Shown: positions 8,959 to 22,653, counted from the first letter of the stretch. The stretch: 64,000 nt of DNA from Bradyrhizobium tropiciagri (GCF_001189845.1 NZ_LFLZ01000012.1:1-64000); one strand, 5' to 3'. Numbers and translations: made by a program. Notes: generated from the letters alone by a model not told the origin.

Positions 8959-10749
8959 ATGGCACTCAATCTGACACCCCCTGACATCAGCGAGCTGAAA
9001 CCGCGGATCACCGTCTTCGGCGTCGGCGGCGCGGGTGGTAATGCCGTCAACAACATGATCACCGCCGGGTTGCAGGGCGTCGACTTCGTCGTCGCCAACA
9101 CCGACGCGCAGGCGCTGACGATGTCGAAGGCGCAGCGCATCATCCAGATGGGCACCCAGGTCACCCAGGGCCTCGGCGCCGGTTCGCAGCCCGATGTCGG
9201 TGCCGCGGCCGCGCAGGAAGTCATGGACGAGCTTCGCGATCATCTCACCGGCGCCAACATGGTGTTCGTCACCGCCGGCATGGGCGGCGGCACCGGCACG
9301 GGCGCTGCGCCCGTGATCGCCAAGGCTGCCCGCGAGATGGGGATCCTCACCGTCGGCGTGGTGACGAAGCCGTTCCACTTCGAAGGTCAGCGCCGGATGC
9401 GCACCGCCGAGCACGGTATTTCCGAGCTCCACAAGGTGGTCGACACCCTGCTGATCATTCCGAACCAGAACCTGTTCCGGGTCGCCAACGAGAAGACCAC
9501 CTTCGCCGACGCGTTCGCGATGGCCGACCAGGTGCTGTATTCGGGCGTCGCTTGCATCACCGACCTGATGGTCAAGGAAGGCCTGATCAACCTCGACTTC
9601 GCCGACGTCCGCGCCGTGATGCGTGAGATGGGCAAGGCGATGATGGGCACCGGCGAGGCAACCGGCGAGAAGCGCGCGCTGACCGCCGCGGAAGCCGCGA
9701 TCGCCAACCCGCTGATCGACGATAGCTCGATGAAGGGCGCCCGCGGCCTGTTGATCTCGATCACGGGCGGCAAGGATCTCACTTTGTTCGAGGTCGACGA
9801 AGCCGCAACCCGCATCCGCGAAGAGGTCGATGCCGACGCCAACATCATCGTCGGCGCCACCTTCGACGAATCGCTCGACGGCATCATTCGCGTCTCCGTG
9901 GTCGCGACCGGCATCGAGCAGGCCGCGATCGCCTCCCGTGCCCAGGCTCCCGCGCAGCAACAGGGCGGCTCGCCCGAGAGCCGGCTGGCCGACCTGACCG
10001 CCCGCCTGCGTGCCGACAATCAGCGCATGGCCGAGCGCGCCCAGAAGCTGGAGCCGCCGACCGGCGTGACGGTTGCTCCGATCGCGGCTCAGGCCGCGGC
10101 GCCCCAGCAGCGTCCGGCGGTCGAGCGCGCAGCACTCGCGGCGATCGCCGCCGCGGTTGCCCCGGACAGCGCATCGGCCGCCCAGGCGCCGATGCAGCCG
10201 GCCTCTTACGGAGACGTCACGGTGCGGCCGATCGCCCAGAAGCCCACGCTGTTCCCGGATCACGAAGCGGCCCGGGCCGAGCAGCACGAGCCGATGCCGC
10301 CCGAGACCTTCATCCCGCAGGCGGCGGAGCGGTCGCCAGTCCGTGCCCCGCGGATGCCGAAGTTCGAGGATCTGCCGATGCCGGCGCAGGCCGAGATTCG
10401 TCAGGCCAGCGGGGATGGTGAAGCGGAACACCCGCAGAAGACCCGGCTGTCGCTGCTGCAGCGGCTGGCCAATGTCGGCCTCGGTCGCCGCGACGAAGAG
10501 ACCGAGCCGCCGATCGCGGCCCGCGCCTCGGGCCCTGCGATGCCGACGATGCCTCCGCTGCCTGAGCGCAAGCCGGCTCGCAGCGTCGCCCAGCAGATCT
10601 CGGCGAACGAGCAGCCGGTATCGGAATATGCAAAGCGCCCGGCCCCGCAGGGATTGGACGCCCATGGCCGTCAGGCCCCTGTTGCTCCGGCGCCACAGGG
10701 CGACGACCATCTTGATATCCCGGCCTTCCTGCGCCGGCAGGCAAACTGA
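8959..10749 (+). CDS. ftsZ: FtsZ, tubulin-like division GTPase (long-linker form)
   Basis: Polymerises into the Z ring at midcell. The globular domain (about residues 1-320) has [11 protein letters not shown], the tubulin signature GGGTGTG (about 113) and the T7 loop NLDFADVR that completes the neighbour's GTPase site. A Pro/Ala-rich linker of about 250 residues follows. The conserved tail [13 protein letters not shown], which binds FtsA and other partners, ends the protein. At 596 aa it is much longer than enterobacterial FtsZ, as is usual in Rhizobiales. A hairpin terminator follows. Confidence 0.97.
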   Translation: MALNLTPPDISELKPRITVFGVGGAGGNAVNNMITAGLQGVDFVVANTDAQALTMSKAQRIIQMGTQVTQGLGAGSQPDVGAAAAQEVMDELRDHLTGANMVFVTAGMGGGTGTGAAPVIAKAAREMGILTVGVVTKPFHFEGQRRMRTAEHGISELHKVVDTLLIIPNQNLFRVANEKTTFADAFAMADQVLYSGVACITDLMVKEGLINLDFADVRAVMREMGKAMMGTGEATGEKRALTAAEAAIANPLIDDSSMKGARGLLISITGGKDLTLFEVDEAATRIREEVDADANIIVGATFDESLDGIIRVSVVATGIEQAAIASRAQAPAQQQGGSPESRLADLTARLRADNQRMAERAQKLEPPTGVTVAPIAAQAAAPQQRPAVERAALAAIAAAVAPDSASAAQAPMQPASYGDVTVRPIAQKPTLFPDHEAARAEQHEPMPPETFIPQAAERSPVRAPRMPKFEDLPMPAQAEIRQASGDGEAEHPQKTRLSLLQRLANVGLGRRDEETEPPIAARASGPAMPTMPPLPERKPARSVAQQISANEQPVSEYAKRPAPQGLDAHGRQAPVAPAPQGDDHLDIPAFLRRQAN

Positions 10750-11098
10750 AGTTTGTTACAACCTTGGCGATGAAGAAGGCCTCGGCGGGGAACCGCCGGG
10801 GCCTTCTGCCTTAGACGGGCATGCAGTTGTGCTCGGTGAACAAGCAACTGATTTTAAATGATTAATTATTCTTTCGGTGGTCAGATGGCCACTCGCCGAG
10901 GGCCGTTTTCGCTGCCGCAATTTGGTTAACCTTGGGCGTGAATGCGGCGGAGATGGGGTAACAATCGGTAAAGAAGCGTGAGTTGGCGCGGTTTAGGAAA
11001 TCACTATGGTCTGCCGTGACTTGGGGAGCTCAAGCGAGTCGGCCTTGGGGAAGTTTGGCCACTTGAATTGAGCGAAGTCGGGTAGTGGGCATTATCGA
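10750..11098. other. ftsZ-lpxC intergenic region
   Basis: 349 bases without a gene. It starts with the hairpin described separately and is then AT-richer than its surroundings (about 10855-10945), with GGTTAACC at about 10923. An lpxC promoter is expected here. I cannot pick the -35/-10 elements with confidence. Confidence 0.5.
10774..10807 (+). terminator. Hairpin terminator after ftsZ
   Basis: AGAAGGCCTCGGCGG pairs with CCGCCGGGGCCTTCT around a four-base loop, a 15-base stem with one G-T pair. It lies about 25 bases after the ftsZ stop. There is no long T-run, but its position suggests the end of the ftsQAZ transcript. Confidence 0.65.
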
Positions 11099-12061
11099 AT
11101 GAAGTTCAGCCGTCAAACAACGCTTCGGTCGCAAGCCACCGTGACTGGCGTAGGCGTTCATTCCGGTCTTCCTGTCAGTCTCACGCTGGGACCTGCACCT
11201 GTTGATGCGGGTTTTATTTTTGTCCGCACCGGTCTCGATGGTGCTGACCGCGAAGTCACCGCCACCGCCGACGCCGTGATCGCAACCGAGTTCGCGACGG
11301 TGCTGGGTGACCGCGAAGGACCGCTGGTTTCGACCGCGGAGCATGTTCTCGCCGCGCTGCGCGGCATGGGCGTCGACAACGCCACGATCGAAATCGACGG
11401 ATCGGAAGTGCCGATCATGGACGGCAGCGCTGCGGCGTTCGTCGCGGCCATCGACCAGGCCGGCATTGTGACCCAGCCCGCCGTCCGCCGTTTCATCCAG
11501 GTGCTGAAGCCGGTGCAGGTCAAGATCGGCGATGCGATGGGCGAGCTGCGTCCGTTCGCCGGCGGGTTCCGCGCCGAGGTCGAGATCGACTTCGCCAACA
11601 AGGTGATCGGCCGCCAGACCTACACCTTCGATCTGTCGCCGGAAGGCTTCCGCCGCGACGTCGCGCGGGCCCGGACCTTCGGCTGCATGAATGACGTGGC
11701 GCGGCTGTGGGGCGCAGGCTTCGCGCTCGGCGCCTCGTTCGACAACACCGTGGTGTTCGACGAAGCCCGCCTGCTCAACGTCGAGGGGCTGCGCTATGCC
11801 AACGAGTGCGCCCGCCACAAGGTGCTCGACGTGATCGGCGATCTCGCGCTGGCCGGCCTGCCGTTGCTCGGCAGCTACCGTTCGGTCCGGGGCGGTCACA
11901 AGCTCAACAATGCGGTGCTGAAGGCGCTGCTGGCCGACCGTAGCGCCTGGCGCGTGGTCGAATCGGAGACGGCCCGGCGGCCGGTCCGCGGCCATGTCGA
12001 AGCCGGTGCAGGCACCGTGGGCGGCCTCGTCGCCCCGGCCTACGGTCCGGACGTGTCCTGA
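11099..12061 (+). CDS. lpxC: LpxC, UDP-3-O-acyl-GlcNAc deacetylase
   Basis: Zinc deacetylase catalysing the committed step of lipid A synthesis in the cytoplasm. The zinc ligands are visible: His82 in STAEHVLAAL (with catalytic Glu81), and His240 and Asp244 in CARHKVLDVIGD. The DGSEVPIMDGSAAAFV and FDNTVVFDEARLLN motifs and the catalytic His region SVRGGHKLNN are also present. The length of 320 aa is typical. Its position after ftsZ matches the conserved cluster order. Confidence 0.96.
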   Translation: MKFSRQTTLRSQATVTGVGVHSGLPVSLTLGPAPVDAGFIFVRTGLDGADREVTATADAVIATEFATVLGDREGPLVSTAEHVLAALRGMGVDNATIEIDGSEVPIMDGSAAAFVAAIDQAGIVTQPAVRRFIQVLKPVQVKIGDAMGELRPFAGGFRAEVEIDFANKVIGRQTYTFDLSPEGFRRDVARARTFGCMNDVARLWGAGFALGASFDNTVVFDEARLLNVEGLRYANECARHKVLDVIGDLALAGLPLLGSYRSVRGGHKLNNAVLKALLADRSAWRVVESETARRPVRGHVEAGAGTVGGLVAPAYGPDVS

Positions 12062-12237
12062 TCGCCGCAGGCGGCTAGGTCCCAATTTCCGTAATAACCA
12101 CAGCAGGCTGTGCGCTTCGCCGGGTCGCCTTATTCCCGGCGGATTGGCTCCCTATTCGGTTGGTCGACGGTCATTTTTCGGTTAAACAGGCCCGCGGTTG
12201 CTTGATACGGCGCCAACGGCACGAGAGATATTGCATC

Positions 12238-12254
12238 CATGACCGCGGTTCATG
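12238..12254. promoter_or_regulatory. Small inverted repeat upstream of bamD
   Basis: CATGA-N7-TCATG with a GC-rich centre, about 55 bases before the bamD start. It could be an operator or chance. Confidence 0.25.
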
Positions 12255-12306
12255 GGTGGAGTGGGGTCGCCGTTAACCGCATCAAAGGCGTCAGGTTTTA
12301 CAATTC

Positions 12307-13215
12307 ATGTCGGCAATGCGTATGGCGCTCGAACCACGCTCCCCTTCTGACGTCTCCGGCCTGACCAAGGCCGCGCGCACGCTGCGTTTTGCAGCGGGCC
12401 TGATCGTGCTGGCACTGCCGCTCTCAGGCTGCGGCACCGGCGCGCTGTGGGACAAGTTCATGTCCAAGGACGATACGTTCGTCGATGAGCCCGCGGACAA
12501 GCTCTACAATGAGGGCTTGTACATGATGAACGAGAAGAAGGACCTGAAGGCCGCCTCGAAGAAGTTCGAGGAAGTCGACCGTCAGCACCCCTATTCGGAC
12601 TGGGCGCGCAAGTCGCTCCTGATGTCGGCCTATTCGTATTACCAGGCCGGCGACTACGACAGCTGCATCGGCTCTGCGACCCGCTACGTGACGCTGCATC
12701 CCGGCAGCCCGGACGCTGCCTACGCCCAGTACCTGATCGCAGCATCGCATTTCGATCAGATCCCGGACATCTCGCGCGACCAGGGCCGCACCGAGAAGGC
12801 GATCGCCGCTCTCGAAGAGGTGGTGCGCAAATATCCGACCTCGGAATACGCCACCCAGGCCAAGAACAAGATCCAGGCGGCGCGCGACCAGCTCGCCGGC
12901 AAGGAAATGGCGGTCGGGCGCTACTACATCGAGAAGCGCGACTTCACCGCCGCGATCAACCGCTTCAAGACCGTGGTCACGCAGTACCAGACCACCCGCC
13001 ACGTCGAAGAGGCGCTCTACCGGCTCACCGAGGCCTATATGGCGATCGGCATCGTCGGCGAGGCGCAGACCGCAGCCGCAGTGCTCGGCCACAATTTTCC
13101 GGACAGCCGCTGGTACAAGGACGCGTATAATCTAGTAAAGTCCGGCGGTCTCGAGCCGAGCGAGAATCAGGGATCCTGGATCAGCAGGACCTTCAAGAAG
13201 ATAGGTCTCGGCTAG
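12307..13215 (+). CDS. bamD: BamD, outer-membrane assembly lipoprotein
   Basis: Essential lipoprotein of the BAM complex that inserts beta-barrels into the outer membrane. The first 41 residues form a signal peptide ending in the lipobox LPLSGC with Cys42 as the lipidation site. TPR-like helical repeats follow (YNEGLYMMNEKKDLKAASKKF, SAYSYYQAGDYDSCI, and later EALYRLTEAYMAIGI). 302 aa is normal for alphaproteobacteria. It lies between lpxC and recN, the usual rhizobial arrangement. Confidence 0.94.
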   Translation: MSAMRMALEPRSPSDVSGLTKAARTLRFAAGLIVLALPLSGCGTGALWDKFMSKDDTFVDEPADKLYNEGLYMMNEKKDLKAASKKFEEVDRQHPYSDWARKSLLMSAYSYYQAGDYDSCIGSATRYVTLHPGSPDAAYAQYLIAASHFDQIPDISRDQGRTEKAIAALEEVVRKYPTSEYATQAKNKIQAARDQLAGKEMAVGRYYIEKRDFTAAINRFKTVVTQYQTTRHVEEALYRLTEAYMAIGIVGEAQTAAAVLGHNFPDSRWYKDAYNLVKSGGLEPSENQGSWISRTFKKIGLG

Positions 13216-13228
13216 GAATTGTCCTCGC

Positions 13229-17054
<3,826 letters not shown>

Positions 17055-17070
17055 GGCGCGAGCGCGCGCC

Positions 17071-18348
17071 TCACATCATCCCCTGCTCATCCTCCTCGGC
17101 CTGCGCGATAAGTTCCTCGCTGACCACCACGTTGCGGCGCGGCACGACGAAGATCATGGTGCAGGCGCAGGCGATCGAGATCGCAAAGATTGCCGATGTC
17201 AGCGGCAATGTCGTGGTCGAATGGCCGCCGAGATAGGCGCCGAATTGCGAGATCAGCGAGCCGATGCCCTGTTGCAGGAAGCCCATCGCGCCCGAGGCGG
17301 TGCCGGCGGCTTCGGGGCGGATGCTGATGGCGCCGGCGGCCGAATTGGCCATCACGAAGGCATTGGCGACCATCACGATCATCTGGGTGCCGAACAGCCA
17401 GAGCGGGGCCTGATTCAGCCCGGCAAAGCTCCAGATCAGGTTCAACAGGCTGCCGCCGAGCTGCAGCGCGAGGCCGAACCAGATCAGCTTCTCCAGGGAG
17501 TGCCGCGGCGCGAAGCGCACGCACAGGAGATTGCCGATGAAGTAGCCGAACCCCGTCATCGCGAACCACGCGCCATATTCGGCGCTGCTGCGGCCCATCT
17601 GGGTCACCACGATGTAGGGGCCGCCGCCGGCGAAGGCGAAGATGATCTGCGAGGCCAGCACCTGGCACAACAGATAACCGACGAAGGCGCGGCTGCGGAT
17701 CAGCTTGCCGAGGTCGCCGCGGAAGCTGGAGCTGTCGGTGCGGTCGCGCCGGGTTTCGGGCAGCGCCAGCGCGATGAAGATCGTGGTGACCAGCGACGCC
17801 GCGGTGATGAGATAGAGGATCGCACGCCAGCCGAACGTGGTCTCCAAGAGACCGCCGGTCAGCGGGCTCACCATCTGCGCGATCATCAGCGCGGCGACGA
17901 CGAGGCTGATCATGGCACCGACCCGCTCGCGCGGATAGAGATCGCGGATGATGGCGCGGCTGATCACCATGCCGCTGGCGCCGCCGAGCGCCTGGAAGAA
18001 GCGCGCCGCGATCAGTTGCGGCAGGGTTTCGGCAAACACCGATCCGATGCCGGCCACCACCATCAGGCCGAGGCCCGAAAGCAGCACCGGGCGGCGGCCG
18101 AACTTGTCGGACAGCGGTCCCATGATCAGCTGCGACAGCGCGATGCCGACCATGTAGAGCGACACGGTCATCTGTGCTATGGAAATGTCGCGGCCGAAAT
18201 CGGTCGCCAGCACCGGCAGCGCCGGAACCAGCATATAGAGCGAGATCGGCGCGACGCCCGTCATCACGACGAGCATCAGCAGCATGACCTTCGATGTCGC
18301 GATGTTGTCTTTAGCCGCGCCGGGCGGCTTGCCCATCACGCCGTGCAT
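17071..18348 (-). CDS. Bcr/CflA-type MFS drug exporter
   Basis: Twelve-segment inner-membrane proton antiporter of the drug-resistance type. The 425 aa include the MFS motif A SDKFGRRPVLLSG after segment 2, and PLTGGLLETTFGWRAI, typical of the Bcr/CflA group. The exact substrate cannot be deduced. The C-terminal tail is acidic (EEDEQGMM). It stands alone, convergent with ligA. Confidence 0.88.
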   Translation of the reverse strand: MHGVMGKPPGAAKDNIATSKVMLLMLVVMTGVAPISLYMLVPALPVLATDFGRDISIAQMTVSLYMVGIALSQLIMGPLSDKFGRRPVLLSGLGLMVVAGIGSVFAETLPQLIAARFFQALGGASGMVISRAIIRDLYPRERVGAMISLVVAALMIAQMVSPLTGGLLETTFGWRAILYLITAASLVTTIFIALALPETRRDRTDSSSFRGDLGKLIRSRAFVGYLLCQVLASQIIFAFAGGGPYIVVTQMGRSSAEYGAWFAMTGFGYFIGNLLCVRFAPRHSLEKLIWFGLALQLGGSLLNLIWSFAGLNQAPLWLFGTQMIVMVANAFVMANSAAGAISIRPEAAGTASGAMGFLQQGIGSLISQFGAYLGGHSTTTLPLTSAIFAISIACACTMIFVVPRRNVVVSEELIAQAEEDEQGMM

Positions 18349-18498
18349 TCAGGTCCGATCCAGCATTATGCAAAGACTGTAGCGCGCCCGTTCGCGCGGA
18401 ATACGGGTGTTTCGGCATACGCCCATGCGATTTCGGGAGACGCCGCGGTGATGTTTCGTCCCGCGCAATAAGGCAGGCGATGTCCCCATACATTCCGC

Positions 18499-18600
18499 TG
18501 TCGTCCTCCGCGAAAGCGGGGGACCCAGTATTCCAGAGGCCGTCGTTGTTGAGCCGATGGGCCGCGGCGTACTGGATCCCCCGCTTTCGCGGGGGATGAC
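18499..18600. repeat. Palindromic repeat downstream of the aminopeptidase gene
   Basis: Inverted repeat. The left arm is CGTCCTCCGCGAAAGCGGGG then GACCCAGTA. The right arm TACTGGATCCCCCGCTTTCG then CGGGGGATGAC is its complement with a few mismatches. It lies between two minus-strand genes. The overall form resembles the 44.4 kb element, so it may be the same superfamily. Confidence 0.8.
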
Positions 18601-18644
18601 ACCGAGTGTGAGGATGACGACCGCGGATAAACGGGCGGACGCCG

Positions 18645-20472
18645 CTACTTCAGCGGCGCCGTGGCCTCGTCGAGCCACAGCTTGGTGGCATTGTCGTCGA
18701 GATGCGGGCGCACCGTGCGCGCGACACGGGCATGGTAGTCGTTGAGCCAGCTCAGCTCGTCCGCGCTCAGCATGCTCACCTCGATCAGGCGGCGATCGAT
18801 CGGCGCCAAGGTCAGCGTCTCGAAGGCGTTGACCGGCTTCTCGGCGCCGGCGATGTCGGTGCCGATCACGAGCTCGAGATTCTCGATCCTTATGCCGTAG
18901 CGTCGGTCTTGTAGTAGCCGGGCTCGTTGGACAGGATCATGCCGCGCTTCAGCGGCGTGGTGCCGAGCTTGGAAATGCGCGCCGGCCCTTCATGGACGCT
19001 GAGATAGCTGCCGACGCCGTGGCCGGTGCCGTGCTCGAAATCGATCCCGGCCTGCCAGAGATATTGCCGCGCGAAGCTGTCGAGCTGCGCGCCGGTGGTG
19101 CCGTCGGGGAAGATCGCGCGGGCGATCGCGATATGGCCGCGCAGCACGCGGGTGAAGCGGTCGCGCATCTCGTCGGTCGGCTTGCCGATCGCGATGGTGC
19201 GGGTGACGTCGGTGGTGCCGTCTTCATACTGCGCGCCGGAATCGATCAGCAGCAGATCGCCGGGGGCGATGCGGCGGTTGCTCTTGCGCGTCACGCGATA
19301 ATGCACGATGGCGCCGTTCGGCCCGGTGCCGGCGATGGTCGGGAACGAGACGTCTTTCAGTGCGCCGGTCTGGCGGCGGAACGTCTCCAGCGCCTCGACG
19401 GTGTCGATCTCGGTGAGGTGGCCGGAGGGTGCCTCGCGGTCGATCCAGGCGAGGAAGCGGGTCAGCGCCACCGCGTCGCGCTGATGCGCCGTGCGGGTGC
19501 CCTCGATCTCGGTGAGGTTCTTGACCGCCTTCAGCAGGCTGACCGGATCGCTGCCGCGCACCGGCTTGCCGCCGGCGCCCGCGATCAGGCGGCTGAGGGC
19601 GTCGGCCGCGGTCGCGCTGTCCAGCGCAATCGAGGCGCCGCGCCTGGCGAGCTCGGTGAGCTTCGCGGCCAGCGCTGCCGGTTCCTCGACATCGGCGGAT
19701 TGCTCGAGATGGTCCCGCGCAGAGTTGGACAGCTTGCGGTGATCGATGAACACCAGCGGCCGGCCGTCCTTCGGCACCAGCGCGTAGGACAGCGGCAGCG
19801 GCGTGTGCGAGACGTCGGCGCCGCGGATGTTGAAGGTCCAGGCCACCGCGTGGCTGTCCGACAGCACCAGCGCATCGACGCCGAGCTTGTTGATCTCGAG
19901 CCGGATCCGCTTCAGCTTCTCCGCCTCGATCTCGCCAGAGAATTGCGTGCCGTGGATCGTGACCGGGCCGACCGGCGGTGCCGGCCGTTCGTGCCAGATC
20001 GCATCGACCGGGTTGCCGTCGACGCGACCAGCTCGGCACCGGCCTTGGCGCAGGCCGCCGCCAGCCGTTCGGCTGCCGCAGAAGTGTGCAGCCAGGGGTC
20101 AAATCCTAGGCGGTCGCCGGCTGCCAGGTGCCGGGTCAGCCAGTGCTCCGGCGGCGGCTCGACCAGCGGCTCGACCTGCCAGGCCTTGGCGTCGACCTGC
20201 TTGGCGGCCTGCAGCGTGTAGCGCCCGTCGACGAACAGGGCAGCTTCCCGGCCCAGCACGATCGCGAGCCCGGCCGATCCGGTGAAGCCGGTCAGCCAGG
20301 CAAGCCGCTCCTCGGATGCGGCAACATATTCATTCTGCTGCTGGTCGGCGCGCGGAACCACAAATCCCGTCAGCTTGCGCCGCGCCAGTTCCTCGCGCAG
20401 CGCGCTTAAGCGCGCGGCCAGCGCGACGCCGCCTTCGGGCTCTTCGAACGTCTGGAAATGGGCTTCGAACAT
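18645..20472 (-). CDS. Aminopeptidase P family (M24) peptidase, two frameshifts
   Basis: Cytoplasmic metallopeptidase releasing N-terminal residues ahead of proline. It has two creatinase-like N-domains and a C-terminal pita-bread domain. Metal ligands are visible: Asp in LIDSGAQYEDGTTDVTRT, His in GTGHGVGSYLSVHEG, Glu in NEPGYY, and the last Glu in GIRIENLE after the second break. The frame breaks twice: near 20023 (one C lost on the plus strand; VDGNPVDAIWHERP resumes) and near 18900 (one G lost; DAYGIRIENL resumes). The corrected protein is about 609 aa, the size of two-N-domain aminopeptidase P. Start MFEAHFQTF at 20472 is preferred over an upstream in-frame ATG at 20514. Confidence 0.88.
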
Positions 20473-20662
20473 CGCCTTCGCACTCTCTTCGGGTCGAGCA
20501 TGATCCTCGCGCAAGCGCAGTCAAGCTGACCATATTTTTGGCATAACTTCTGCTTGAAACATGGCATAGTAGAACTGACCGGACGATGTCCACTGCACGT
20601 CGTCGGTCAAGCGTACGGGGAGTGTCCAGGAGTGTCTCAACTCAACGGTGAGGAGATGCACG

Positions 20663-20848
20663 ATGCCTGCATTCACGTTTGAGAAGATCTCGCCGCCGGT
20701 GCCCCCCGGCCCGATCGCGCCGGTCGAGCAGAAGCCGCGTGGCGTCATCGTCCAGATGCTCGATCGCTTTGTCGAGGCGCGTGCCAGGCGTGCAGCCGCT
20801 CAGGACAAGGTCGAGACGGCCGGCCGCAATTCCGCAGCGCCCGAATAA
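20663..20848 (+). CDS. Small conserved-looking protein, 61 aa
   Basis: Begins MPAFTFEKISPP at ATG 20663 with a good ribosome site (AGGAG at 20651, seven bases away). The N-terminal half is Pro-rich. The second half has VIVQMLDRFVEARARRAAAQ, which looks like an amphipathic helix. No domain is recognised. It lies alone on the plus strand between the divergent aminopeptidase and the YkgJ-like gene. The good Shine-Dalgarno site and codon use favour a real gene. Confidence 0.6.
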   Translation: MPAFTFEKISPPVPPGPIAPVEQKPRGVIVQMLDRFVEARARRAAAQDKVETAGRNSAAPE

Positions 20849-20866
20849 CCAGCCCGCAGATCGCAC

Positions 20867-21373
20867 TTACTGTTCGAGGTCGGAGGCCTTCGTCACGGTC
20901 GCGTTGACGACCCGTGTGCCGTCGAGTTCGCGCACGATCCGCTCAGCGGGGCCGACGATACCGAGGTCGAATTCGCGCTCCGGCGTCAGCAGCGTCATGC
21001 GCTGGCCGACGATGACGACGACGGTCATGTCGAGCGTCTCGCCGGATATCGCCCATTCCCTGAGCTCGCTCCGAAACGGCTCCCGGCGCCAGGCGTCGGG
21101 GAAGCCCGGATCGCAGCGGACCTCGAGACCGTCTTCGGACGTGGTGAGCACAAGCTTCGACCGCGAGGGCTTCCAGTGCTCTTCCAGCAGCTCGTTGACC
21201 AGCCAGACGCAGCTGAACGAGCGGCATTCCGCGGGCCGGTCCGGATAGATCCGGCAGCCGCGCCCGGGCGCGCAATGCGGACACCATGCGCTGGCCGGCT
21301 TCGCCAGTTCCTCGATCGCCATCACCTTGCAGCAGAGCGTGCAGTCGCCGCACTGTCTGCCGGTCGCGGTCAC
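20867..21373 (-). CDS. CxxCxxCC zinc/iron-chelating (YkgJ-like) protein
   Basis: 168 aa starting at GTG 21373 (VTATGRQCGDC). The cysteine pattern QCGDCTLCC, CPHC, GCRIYPDRPAECRSF matches the small metal-chelating YkgJ family, whose function is poorly known. In the raw sequence this gene is read through from prmA because of a missing base near 21398. In the corrected sequence prmA stops at 21375 and this gene starts one base later, so the two are probably coupled. Confidence 0.8.
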   Translation of the reverse strand: MTATGRQCGDCTLCCKVMAIEELAKPASAWCPHCAPGRGCRIYPDRPAECRSFSCVWLVNELLEEHWKPSRSKLVLTTSEDGLEVRCDPGFPDAWRREPFRSELREWAISGETLDMTVVVIVGQRMTLLTPEREFDLGIVGPAERIVRELDGTRVVNATVTKASDLEQ

Positions 21374-21374
21374 G

Positions 21375-22258
21375 TCACCTGACCGAGCGCAGCAGCAGGT
21401 GCTCCAGCCCTCGATCTTCAGATGCCGCAGCGGCACCAGCCCGCGCGCGCGATAGGCGGCGATCACCGCCGGCGCCTGGTGGGTCAGCAGGCCCGAGAGA
21501 ATGACCTGCGCTGACGACGCGAGGTGTCGTACCATCGGTCCCGCCAGCTGGCGCAGCGGATTGGCGAGGATGTTGGCGAGCACCAGATCGAACGGCCCGT
21601 CCGCGGCAAAGCGCGGCGCGGCAAAGCCTGTGGCACGGATCACGTCCACCAGATGCCCTGCGCCGTTCAGCCAGGCGTTCTCCTCGGCCACCCGCACCGA
21701 GGGCGGGTCGATGTCGCTGGCCAGCACCTTGCCATGCAGCGCCTTGGCGGCGGCAATCCCGAGCACGCCGGTCCCGGTGCCGAGATCGAGCACACGGCGG
21801 GGCTGATAGGCCTTCAGGACGTGGTCGAGCAGCAAGAGGCAGCCGCGCGTGGTGCCGTGATGGCCGGTGCCGAAGGCGAGCGCCGCCTCGATCTCGATCC
21901 CGAGCTTATTCGGGGGGATCCTGTGCCGATCATGCTGGCCGTGGACGACAAAGCGGCCGGCCGCGACTGGGACCAGGTCCTCCAGGCTCGCTTTGACCCA
22001 ATCCTTGGCCTCGATGGTGTCAAATACCAAAGTCGATGCGATATCCTGCCGCACCACGTGGCCGACCAGCTCGCGCAGCAAGGTCTGATCGGGCGGCGCG
22101 GCAAAATGGACGGTGACGTCCCAGCGGCCGTCCGGCCGCTCGAAGGCCGCAAAAGCCGCCTGATCCTCGAAGAACAGCTCGGAAAGCGCGTCGACCACGC
22201 GTTTTGCGGTCGTTTCGTCTGTGAGGGTGACGCTGGCGCGGTGTGTGGGTGGGGTCAT
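21375..22258 (-). CDS. prmA: PrmA, ribosomal protein L11 methyltransferase (frameshift near 3' end)
   Basis: SAM-dependent trimethylation of ribosomal protein L11. The substrate-recognition N-domain is followed by GIEIEAALAFGTGHHGTTRG, the SAM loop DLGTGTGVLGIAAAK and the catalytic-site NILANPL. The expected end is EGWSTLLLRS. Here one G of a GGG run (plus strand, near 21398) is missing, so the raw frame reads STCCCARS and fuses with the next gene. The corrected protein is 294 aa, the family's normal length. Confidence 0.9.
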
Positions 22259-22357
22259 CGGAGGCCGTTAGCGCGGTTTTTGTTAAAAATTCAACCCGGA
22301 TTCAATCGAATTTCGCGAGAATTGATAGGTTCCCGATTCAGACAACCTTAGATGTCG

Positions 22358-22371
22358 CCGTACTAGTACGG
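22358..22371. promoter_or_regulatory. 14-base perfect palindrome upstream of flp
   Basis: CCGTACTAGTACGG lies 60 bases before the Flp pilin start, with perfect dyad symmetry. It may be an operator for the pilin gene or for divergent prmA. No adjacent regulator gene is present. Confidence 0.45.
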
Positions 22372-22430
22372 AGGCGGAACTCGGGATTTCCCTTTCGTTC
22401 CAAGGCATCACAACCAAGGGCAGGGCTGCA

Positions 22431-22595
22431 ATGAAGGTATTTTTCGTTAGGTTTATTCAGGATGAATCCGGCGCGACCGCCATCGAATACGGACTGATCG
22501 CGACCGGCATCGCCATCGCCATCATCGCTGCGGTGAACGGCGTCGGCACGAATCTGAGCGGGACGTTCAGCACGATCGCCGGTTCCCTCAAGTAA
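22431..22595 (+). CDS. Flp/Fap family type IVb pilin, 54 aa
   Basis: Reads MKVFFVRFIQDESGATAIEY then GLIATGIAIAIIAAVNGVG and ends at TAA 22593. It has the hallmark of Flp prepilins: a short basic leader, cleavage after Gly in DESG|ATAIEYGLIA with Glu at +5 of the mature form, then a hydrophobic helix. It would be cleaved by a TadV/CpaA-type peptidase and assembled into tight-adherence pili. No tad/cpa genes are nearby, so it is an orphan. A strong terminator follows directly. Confidence 0.92.
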   Translation: MKVFFVRFIQDESGATAIEYGLIATGIAIAIIAAVNGVGTNLSGTFSTIAGSLK

Positions 22596-22621
22596 TTTCG
22601 CCGACTGCGTTCTCGAGCAAG

Positions 22622-22653
22622 CACCGGGCAATGACGCCCGGTGTTTTCTTTTT
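22622..22653 (+). terminator. Rho-independent terminator after flp
   Basis: CACCGGGC-N6-GCCCGGTG, a perfect 8-base stem, is followed by TTTTCTTTTT. It lies 27 bases after the pilin stop. This is a textbook intrinsic terminator and supports a monocistronic pilin transcript. Confidence 0.9.

Noticed and set aside
8896..10710. 604-residue minus-strand frame opposite ftsZ
   Set aside because: Shadow of ftsZ. It is Arg/Gly-rich with no recognisable domain.
20867..22258. A genuine PrmA-metal-chelator fusion enzyme
   Set aside because: The junction peptide STCCCARS becomes the normal STLLLRS end plus stop when one base of a G run is restored.
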